Positions 8,540 through 16,600 of a stretch of 22,492 nt of DNA are shown piece after piece (positions within the stretch are counted from its first letter, which is position 1; each line of letters begins with the position of its first letter). The DNA is from Coptodactyla brooksi. Taxonomy: Eukaryota; Arthropoda; Insecta; Coleoptera; Scarabaeidae. Made by a program: the position numbers and the translations under genes. The notes beneath the pieces are model-generated. The model saw nothing but the letters and a program-made list of their open reading frames with translations. It did not search any database and was not told the DNA's origin. Where the stretch lies: the NCBI GenBank assembly GCA_033557675.1, contig JAWQRM010000462.1, positions 1-22,492 on the forward strand. Direction: 5' to 3'.

Positions 8540-10480
8540 TTGTTTGTTTTATGATAGTTTAATAGTTCCTCCTATGCATTTTAAGCATTCAAACATTACA
8601 AATTAGTTCGGCGAATCTTAAAGATTATTAAAAGCCCTGAAATTTGAACAAGACATTTATTCTAGTTAAATTTAAAAATATCAGATTTATATTTCAGAGA
8701 TCAGTAGTAGGCTTGAATTATAATAAGTTATTTGTAATCAAAGTTGAATTTAAACATTGTAGTTTTTTTAAAGTACAAACATTACTTTAAGGTTATTAAA
8801 AGTCCTGAAATTTGATCTATTCCATTATTCCCATTTAATTTTAGAGATATCAGAAATTAATATTTCAGAGATCCGCAGTAAGTTTGAATTATAATAAGTT
8901 ATTTGGCATCAAAGTTGAATTTCTTTAAACACTGTGGTCCGCATAAAAGCAGAAATATCTTTTTTAATTTAATACATGAAAATATGTACATAGTTTTTGC
9001 TAAGATTTTTTTTATGTATTCAATGCTTTTGAACATTTCAAATTAATTCAGTGAATCTTAAAGATTATTAAAAGCCCTGAGATTTGAAAAAAAAAGAAAT
9101 TTATTCCAGATAATTTTAGCGATATTAAAAGTTTATATTTCAAAGATCCATAGTAGGTCTGAAATATAGTAAGTTATTTGTCATAAAAATTGAATTTGTT
9201 TAAACATTGTGGTCTGGTTAAAATTAGAAATGTCTTTTCTATTTCAATACATGAAACATAGTTTTTGGTAAGATGTCAGCAAGATGTTTATAATTCTAAA
9301 AATAATTTGGTGATTTTTTAATTTCGAACGTTTGAAATTAATTTAGTAAGTCTTAAAGGTTATTAAAAAAATAAATTTATGCCAGGTAATTTTGGAGGTA
9401 TGAGAAATTTATATTTCAGGGGTTGTTACTAGATTTGAAGTGTAATAAGTTATTTGTCATCCAAAATTGAATTTTGTTAAACATTGTAGCCCGGTTAACA
9501 GTAGAAATATCTTTTCTATTTTAATAGATGAAACATAGTTTTTGTTAGGATGTCAGCTTGATCCTTATAATTCTCAAGATAGTTTGGTAATTTTTCGATT
9601 ATTAAAGCCCTTAAAGGTTATTAAAAGCCCTGAAATTTGAACAAAAAGACATTGATGTGAGGTAATTTTGGAGATATCAGAAATATATATTTCAGAAATT
9701 AGTAGTAGGTTTGAAATATAATAAGTTATTTGTCATAATTCAATTTAAAATTGAATATCTCTAAACATTGTAGCCTGATTAAAAGTAGAAATCTCTCTTC
9801 TATTTTAATACACGAAAATATGTAGATGGTTTTTGTCATCTTAATCCTTATAATTGTGAATGTAATTTGGAAGTTTTTTGTACTTTAAGTATTTGAATAA
9901 CTTAAATTAGTTCATTGAATTGTAGAGATTATTAAAAGCCCTGAAATTTAAACAAAAAGACATTTATTCCAGGTAATTTTAAAAATATCAGAAATTAATA
10001 TTTCAGAGATCCATAGTAAGTTTGAAATATAATAAGTTATTTGTCACCAAAATTGAATTTCTTCAAACATTGTAGTCTGGTGAAAAGTGAAAATATCTTT
10101 TCCATTTTAATTTCCATTTTGCATTCGAAAATTTACACTTATTTCAGCGAATCTTAAAGATTATTAAAAGCCCTGAAATTTGAACAAAAAGACATTTATT
10201 CCAGGTAATTTTAGAGATATCAGAAATCTATAATTTAGAGATCCTATTTCCCCAAGTTATTTGTAATCAAAGTTGAATTTCTTTAAACATTGCAGTTTTT
10301 TTAAAGTAGAAATATCTTTTCTATTTTAATACATAAAAATATGTACATGTTTTTGCTAAGAAGTCATCTTAATTCTTATAATTGTAAATGTAATTTAGTA
10401 GTTTATTTTATGCATTTTAAGCACACGAACAATTTAAATTAATTCAGTGAATCTTAAGGGTTATTAAAAGTCATAAGGGC
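8540..10480. repeat. Degenerate tandem array of ~230-310-bp units (about eight copies)
   Basis: The anchor AGATTATTAAAAGCCCTGAA or a close variant occurs near 8620, 8788, 9060, 9355, 9613, 9924, 10155 and 10454. Intervals are roughly 169, 272, 295, 258, 311, 231 and 299 bp. Each full unit then repeats, in order, CATTTATTCCAGGTAATTTT, AATATAATAAGTTATTTGTC, AAACATTGTAG, TCTTTTCTATTTTAATAC and a GAATCTTAAA end. Units differ by indels, so this is an old satellite-like array. It fills the space between the convergent ends of AKAP17A and OVCA2 and must overlap their 3' untranslated regions or terminator zones. No open frame is shared among units. Confidence 0.88.
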
Positions 10481-10528
10481 AAATTAAATAATAAAAGAAA
10501 ACGTGTTAACACAAAGAAATAAATATAT

Positions 10529-11451
10529 TTAAATTACACTTTGATTAGCTATAGGGGGAACCTTGTTTTGCTTCTCTAGGAACCTGGCTTGTATAAAATG
10601 TTGATAAATCATTTTCTGCTGGGCGTTCGCAGCCACAAAGTGGCCCCCGCTGTGGGTGACGACTTTTGGATTTTCGAAACACTGGGACAGGGCGAGGCTC
10701 ATTTCTGAAAATCGAAAATAACGAATTGCAACCACCGAATCGATCGGCTGCGAAAGTGGGGACCTTTGGGTATGATGTCGTCCTGTTCCCCGTAAATGTG
10801 CAGGCTCGGTATGGTGATTTTGTCCCAGAGGTACTTCTTGTGGGGCAGACTGTCGGATTTGAATGCAGAGAATAGAATGACGAACTTGAAACTGCACTTG
10901 GTTACTGAAAAGAGGGAATCGAACGAAACTCGCAGTCAAAATTAATTACAAGACGTACAGTGTCTCTGTTGTAAGTCACACAGCAGTCCTGTGAAGCACC
11001 CGCCCTGAGAAAAACCCAGTATGCCGTCAAACGGGCCGTGCTGCGTAAAAGCGTCTTCGACCAAAGTCAGGGACTCCTCGAACCCGATGGCCGGTCCGCC
11101 CCTCCTGATCCCCCGGTACGTGTGGTCGTCCCTGTTAAAGAACCACCCGAACTGCTCTATAAAAGGATATAATTATAACGTAACGTTTTTATGATGCCAT
11201 TAGTGCTTACCCGATTCGGTGCTCTGCTCGATGTTGATTTCTTCGACTTTCGCGTCGTTGTCGACCTTGATCACCTTGTGGGGCGCCGTTATGTACGTGA
11301 ATTCGGCCCACTTGCCGATCATCTTCCGAAAAGACCCGGTTTTCTGGCGGAAAGTCTCGCCGTTCTGCCTGTAACCGTGTATGCAGAGCAGCTTGAGCTT
11401 CTCGCCCATTTCCGTCGGCGTTTTTGTCGGTTTCCTCTGGTTGTCGTTCAT
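10529..11451 (-). CDS. OVCA2: OVCA2-like serine hydrolase (FSH family)
   Basis: This is an alpha/beta hydrolase of the FSH family. Human OVCA2 acts on long-chain esters. Exons on minus: 11451-11211, 11156-10959, 10904-10764 and 10704-10529. All introns are GT-AG and 54-59 bp, giving 251 aa (human 227). I chose the ATG at 11451 because the open frame extends upstream only to a GTG. Family motifs: KLLCIHGYRQNG near the N-terminus, FRQKTGSFRK, FGWFF, and GPFDGILGFSQG with the nucleophile Ser130. FVILFSAFKS and IPSLHIYGEQD follow, with the likely acidic residue Asp188, then VVTHSGGH with His215. The full Ser-Asp-His triad is present, so the enzyme should be active. The gene is divergent from EBAG9 and convergent with AKAP17A across a repeat array. 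The third donor (G|GTCCCC) is a weak match to consensus. Confidence 0.93.
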
Positions 11452-11914
11452 CGTGTCGACTTGAATTTTCAGATTTTGTCGCAAAAGTTTTGAGGTTAAG
11501 TTTTTAAAATTTGACGTCACTTACTTGACATAACCTTAAAGATATTATGTGGCAACTGAATGAATGCGGGGTTGAAAAATCAAAATTCGGAAATGAGCAT
11601 TTTATTATCGAATTTATCGATAAACCGTATCTATCAATAATTCAAGCCAAATTAAAATACAATTTTTATTAATTTTGGTTACTTATTCGAACGTATCCGT
11701 TTCTTACTGACTAACTTCGCGCCGTTGACCCTTAAATGTCATCAAAAAAATTAAAGGTTATAAAGTTAAAAACCGGCGAAAACACGTCGAAATGCACTTA
11801 GTTTGCGTAAAATAACCCGCGATTTACGAAACTGTCGACCAAAAAATCGTGTGACAAGCCCTACGATGGCCCCGGACGCGTAGAAACCGTATCGGACATA
11901 ACCTCTAATCGAAA
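11452..11914. promoter_or_regulatory. Shared head-to-head promoter of OVCA2 and EBAG9
   Basis: 463 bp separate the two start codons. The region has a perfect CRE palindrome near OVCA2, several TGACA/TGTCA half-sites and a CG-richer part toward EBAG9 (about 11715-11890). No TATA box is evident. Untranslated leader limits cannot be set from sequence. Confidence 0.6.
11512..11519. promoter_or_regulatory. CRE palindrome (CREB/ATF-type site)
   Basis: This is the full 8-bp palindrome TGACGTCA, about 60 bp upstream of the OVCA2 start codon and within the shared promoter with EBAG9. The sequence is a perfect consensus. Occupancy is inferred. Confidence 0.6.
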
Positions 11915-13347
11915 ATGGTAATCGCCGTTATCGGGCACAAACTGCGCTCTTTCCTCCTGTTTTTGGTCGCGGTCTTCAGGCGGGCGCTCTGCTGCATGCA
12001 GAGGAGGAGGAGAGTGTCTCACGACGAGCCGTTAACGGATATCGGAGTGGTGAAGACGGATCACGACGACACACTCGCCTGGAACGAATGGGGGGAAGAC
12101 CGCGCCGCCCGGAAGCAACCGAGCACGGTACAGGAGCACATAGAGCTGTACCGGCAGCAGAAGGCGCAGCTGCAGAAGGAGGAGGACGCGATCGAGGACC
12201 AGAAGGATTTTTTCGAGGACATGACCCCCGAGATTACAAGGCAGAAGAAAATATTCCTTGGGGAGGGACGGCAGCAGGGTGGCGGAGCGAATTCGAACAC
12301 CCTGGTTGCTAGTGCTATATATTTGGTAAATTTTATATATTTATACAGTACAACCTCTTTGAAAAGACAGAAAATATCCATTATTTTAGTTAAAGCAACT
12401 ACACATTTCAACTTTCTCACAATGAGAAGTTGTTTATTTTAAAATCGAAAATTAACTACTATTTTACATATCATATATTGTTAGGTACAGCATGACTAAG
12501 AAACTATGAAAAATAAGGTGTAAATCTAAGAAGCTGTTGGCAAAGCTTTGCCCAATCCTTTTCAAACATTCAATAACTTCTTATCTTGTTAGATCTTGAG
12601 AAATGTGGGTTACCGGTGCAGTAACTTCCTCTATTTGTTTCTCTACATCCCTTAACTCCATTTTATCTTCCCACTGTGATAATGGAAGATTATCGTCATC
12701 ACTCCAACCACCATCAACTTGTGCTGGAAGTTTACTCCGAGAGTTTTGAATAAGTTCCAGCCTCACATTTTCCCAGGCTTCTGCTAATCCAATTGCAACA
12801 TCTTTTAGATTAACTCTCTTCAGTTCTGCACAGATATCTGCATCTTCAGAGGCAAAAATCCATTTTAGGAGAGATTTCCTGTAGTGTAACTTGACTGCTT
12901 GCATAACATTTTGGCACGTAGGTTGCACTAAAGGGGTTACATTTGGCGGCAAAAACATTACAACAATTTTCTTATTACCTGAATATAAGTCGTCTGGGTC
13001 TCCTGGGGCGTTGTCTATAATTAAAAGTGCCTTTGCCTCTAAATTCAGCTGTTGCACACTTTTTCGAACTGCTGGTGCAAATTTTTTTGTATTGGCAATA
13101 TTTTATTTAACCCTGTATTTGATTGTTGAGAACGAAGTGTATAGTCAAGATATTTCTATTTATTCAGGGTAATGAGTTGGGTGAATGGGACGAAAATCCA
13201 GGTTGGGAGGCGGAACAGCTCGACTGGGACGCCATGCAAGCCCTAAAGGAGAAGAAACGTCAGGATAGGGAGCAAAGGTTGGCGGAGCAGCAGCAAAGGA
13301 GAATCGAACGTGCTAACAAACCCCTGGGTACAAAAATAAGTTCATAG
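11915..13347 (+). CDS. EBAG9: EBAG9/RCAS1 homologue
   Basis: EBAG9 is a small Golgi/vesicle-associated membrane protein, reported in vertebrates to modulate regulated secretion and glycan processing. Exons 11915-12325 and 13168-13347 join in phase 0 to give 196 aa (human 213). The start has a good context (AAAATGG). The N-terminus has a hydrophobic segment (about residues 10-26) followed by CC and RRRR, fitting a membrane anchor with possible palmitoylation. The family landmarks are AWNEWGED, FFEDMTPEITRQKKIFL, then a Trp/acidic stretch (ELGEWDENPGWEAEQLDWD) and a charged coiled-coil tail (KKRQDREQRLAEQQQRR). The single 842-bp intron carries a pogo-type transposase fragment in antisense. The exon-1 donor after residue 137 lies in a poorly conserved part, so that junction is less certain than the rest. 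Confidence 0.9.
12346..12370 (-). repeat. Possible pogo-type terminal repeat next to a TA
   Basis: CAGTACAACCTCTTTGAAAA follows a TA dinucleotide and resembles CAGT(A/T)..ACCTC ends of Tigger/pogo elements. It sits about 210 bp beyond the stop of the transposase fragment, where the 3' end should lie. No matching inverted copy is visible beyond 13095, so the 5' end is missing. Confidence 0.45.
12581..13095 (-). pseudogene. pogo/jerky-type DDE transposase fragment
   Basis: An open minus-strand frame of about 170 codons lacks an ATG. It encodes the C-terminal part of a DDE_1 transposase: KALLIIDNAPGDP (second catalytic Asp), KIVVMFLPPNVTPLVQP, then HYRKSLLKWIF and an AEAWENVRLELIQN helix. In the family the third acidic residue follows VQP as MDQ. 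Here the codon at 12916-12914 gives Cys (PTCQ), so the catalytic residue appears lost. The DNA-binding N-terminus and first catalytic Asp are absent. It lies antisense inside the EBAG9 intron. The long intact frame despite loss of function suggests a fairly young copy or, less likely, some retained role. Confidence 0.82.
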
Positions 13348-13482
13348 TAGCTTTTAATGTATTACGATAGCATTTTAAATATATTATTACGTTAAAGCCA
13401 CGCATTCCCGTGATACATACGTTTTTCTGTACATACCGAGAAAATATAATTGTGACGAATCAAAAAAAAAAAAAAACGGAGA

Positions 13483-13488
13483 AATAAA
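13483..13488 (+). terminator. EBAG9 polyadenylation signal
   Basis: AATAAA lies 136 bp after the EBAG9 stop codon, on the plus strand, downstream of an A15 run. It is the only canonical hexamer between that stop and the convergent stumps 3' end signal. Confidence 0.6.
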
Positions 13489-13505
13489 ATAAGGTATACA
13501 AACGT

Positions 13506-13511
13506 TTTATT
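13506..13511 (-). terminator. stumps polyadenylation signal
   Basis: TTTATT on plus is AATAAA on minus, about 180 bp after the stumps stop codon. It lies only 18 bp from the EBAG9 signal on the other strand, so the two convergent transcripts probably abut or overlap slightly. Confidence 0.55.
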
Positions 13512-13688
13512 ATTAAATTTTTCGTAATGTACAAATATAAAAATCGCATAAAGGATAGAAATAGAGACAATTTCCTTCGTATAATAATATAAAAACATAA
13601 ATAAATTAACTTAATCTAAATACCTTAGGGACAAAGACTATTTCGTACACAAATTAATAATAATTAGCTGGTGTCGTCGTCCGGGGGG

Positions 13689-16600
13689 TTATTTTTTGGC
13701 AGGTTTGTAGTTCATGTACTCTCCGAAGTTTTGATTTCGCTTCGGGGACGCGAAGTTCATGTACTGGCGCTTTTCCGCGCCTTGCTGGCTCGGCGACACG
13801 TTTATGTACTCCGCCGATGGACTAGATTGATCTTCGAATTCCACGTAGACATTGTCTTCGGGCATTTCGTTCACATCCGACACTAGAAAATTAATAAAAA
13901 TATTTAAGAGAAGTATAAGAGAGATTTCTTAAAATTAGGTATAGAGAGCACTTAAATTATTTTAAAAATTATAAACCAGAGAAACTCAGTGTGGTTGCCT
14001 ACATGATTACTCTTAACTACAGGATAAATAATAAAATAGAATTGATTAAACAAGTTAATTAAAATAATCAATTTTACACAATAATTCAAAAATATTTAAT
14101 AACGGCCTTGCCCCTATACCTGCCTCGATCTTTCTTGACCTGGTAGGTGGAAGGGCAATGTAATTAAAACTAGTAAGTGTGGTTTTTCATTTTAGTTGTT
14201 CATTCTTTCTCCTGAAGATGGTTTATTCGATAAACCGAAGCATATATAGAGTTTTAAAACATTAGTGTTTTGGTTGAGATGTTTGTTAGTTCTAGTAAAT
14301 AAAAGGAGGTTTACAAAGATTTGACCAAAAACCAAACACAATTGCTAATTTCGGATTTCATTAGCAAGGTTCAAAGTGTAGTTTATTGTTAAGGTACCTT
14401 GACAATAAAAATTGTATAAAGCCTCTTTTTCTTGCATAAATTAATTAAAAAATTAATTAAATTTAATTAAAAATATATTACAGACGTTTCGCCCCCATTG
14501 GGAACATCATCAGTGACCTATAAGAATTGAAATGTATGTGCTAACATACTAAAATATTTAAGTTTACTTAAAAAGGAGAAATTTAAGACAGGGACATGAT
14601 TTATAAAATACATATGATAGGACATGATTTATAAAAACTCCAAATACACAGGTTTACTTTCTTGTTATTTCATTTTTTGACCCAAATTTTTGTACTTTTT
14701 TTATATTTTGATGTTTAGGGAAAATTATGCTTATTTCATTTCTTACTTAAGCTGTAAGTAATTTATTTTTATTATACCTTTTGTTGTAATATCCTTTGTA
14801 GGTTTACAACTGATGATGCACTTCAAATAGTGCGAAACATTTGTAATAAAATTTGAAGGGCAAGAAAAAGAGATTTTTTTATTATATTTTAATAACCTTT
14901 AATAGCTATAACTTGCAAGATGGATACATCCGATTTTAAGATAATTTTCAGTGCACATTTAGACTTACATTGTCCTTGCTGCTGACCCTGGTTTTGTACG
15001 GGCAACCGGGACGGGGGGAACTGTATATAGTAAGCTGTAGACTCCCTTGGAGTAGGTTGCGGTGGTCTCTCCTAGGATGAAAATAATTTTGAAACCTGTA
15101 GGAAGATATGAAAGAAACAAGACTTACGTCGACCGTGTTCTGAAGGTTGAACTTTGAATTTGGTAAAACCGGTTTTGGCGTCGGCGGAATTAAGTAGTTA
15201 CCCTCCTTCATTTCCTTTATGATATCTAATTGCCTAAAGTCTTCGTCTAGACCCGACGTCAACAAGTTCTGTAAAAGAAAAGGGTGGTTATTTTATTTTC
15301 TTTTGGTTTGGTCTACTGGGGAGAGAAAGTTCGAAGGAACTTTCAAAGGAAGGAACAAGAAAGGATGTTGGAAGAAGGAGATGGGTGTTGAGCTTGAATA
15401 GACAAACACCTGAATATACGGTTATGGAGGAGGTGAAATTTGAGGAAAAATTGAAATATAGAATAGAATGTAAAATATTGTGGGAGTGTGGATGAGAAGT
15501 TATAACAGAAAGATATCAACTAGAGGGACGGAGGTAGAGAAGCTGAGGCCTGCAGATGCATATTATATTAATAAACTACTAGTTATTTTCTTGTCAAGAA
15601 GTTTTTTTTACCTTTCTGTCTTCGTGGTCTGAATGTGTCCCACTGTCGCCCAGGCTACACCCGCTAATGGTGCTCATCCTTCCGGAAGAGCCGCTGCTCG
15701 AGGTGCTCTGTATGCTCAGGCTGCTTATGGGCCTGTTGGTTATCGGTTGCACCATGAAGATGTCTTTCTCGACGCTCTTCGAGGTGGGGTCCTTCTTCTT
15801 TCGCATGAACAGTTTCTTGACCCTGTCGAAAGGGCTGGCCTTGTGGCCCTGCTTCATGTCCTGCTGGATCTTGTCGTACCACTTCCTCATCTCGTTCAGC
15901 TGGTCCGCCTTCTCCTTGAACGACTTCTGCACGTCGTTCCGGTTCTTCCACTCTTCGACGAGCCGTTCGGCCTGGTCCATGGTGTGGATGTTGAGCGTGA
16001 CGTCCCTCAGGATTTCCATAAGTTCGGTTTGGACTTTGTCCTCGCCGAGGAAGGAGATGGCGGCGCTCTTCTGCGAGGACGCGACGCTTATGTTGGAGGT
16101 GGACGTCGCGGAGCCCATCCTCGGGAGGCTCGCGGTCTTCTCCTTGCGGTTCGCGTCCGGGGCGATCGCGTTCTGCTGCTTCGTCGTCATGGGCACGTAG
16201 CTGACGTCGCCCTGAGGGCTCGTCGGCGTGAGGACGGGCTTGGGCGGCGGGCAGACCTTGTAAAAATCCTGCGAGGACGCCTCCCTCGGCACGAGGTACT
16301 CGTCGTCGTCGTTGTCGTCGTCGATGCTCTCCGGGTTCAGGCTGATCTGCTTCAGTTTCGTGTAGATCTTGGTGAACTCGTTCATCTTCATGTAGCCGCG
16401 CAGCATCTGCGCCAGTTCGGGGTATCCCTCGCACTCGGCTATGTCCGACGGGTTGCAGTCGTTCACGTTCTTCAGTTCGCAGGCCGTGTCCCCGCCGGGA
16501 CAGTCGACCAGCTGCATCGCGAACTTCTCCAGGCCGTACTTCGCCGCGAAGTGCAGCAGCGTGGGGAACTCCTCGCAACTGACGGACTTGAGCCGGTCGG

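Larger units (their letters stand above)
14423..14872. mobile_element. 450-bp inverted-repeat element (MITE- or PLE-like)
   Basis: A 13-bp perfect inverted repeat bounds the element: CTCTTTTTCTTGC at 14423-14435 and GCAAGAAAAAGAG at 14860-14872. The similarity extends inward for roughly 80-100 bp on each side through ATTACA, the GTTTCG box and CATCATCAGT. Each end therefore carries one copy of the hairpin motif, pointing outward-to-inward in mirror arrangement. The internal part is AT-rich and non-coding. It lies in the last stumps intron. I cannot assign a family; no clear target duplication was found. Confidence 0.6.

Noticed and set aside
11452..11520. Upstream extension of OVCA2 to 11520
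   Set aside because: The first codon there is GTG, not ATG, and it would overlap the CRE. Starting at the ATG at 11451 gives a length closer to the family.
4822..11914. Both head-to-head promoters have the same 463-bp distance between start codons
   Set aside because: The two intervals share no clear sequence similarity beyond short TGACA words, so equal length looks like coincidence.
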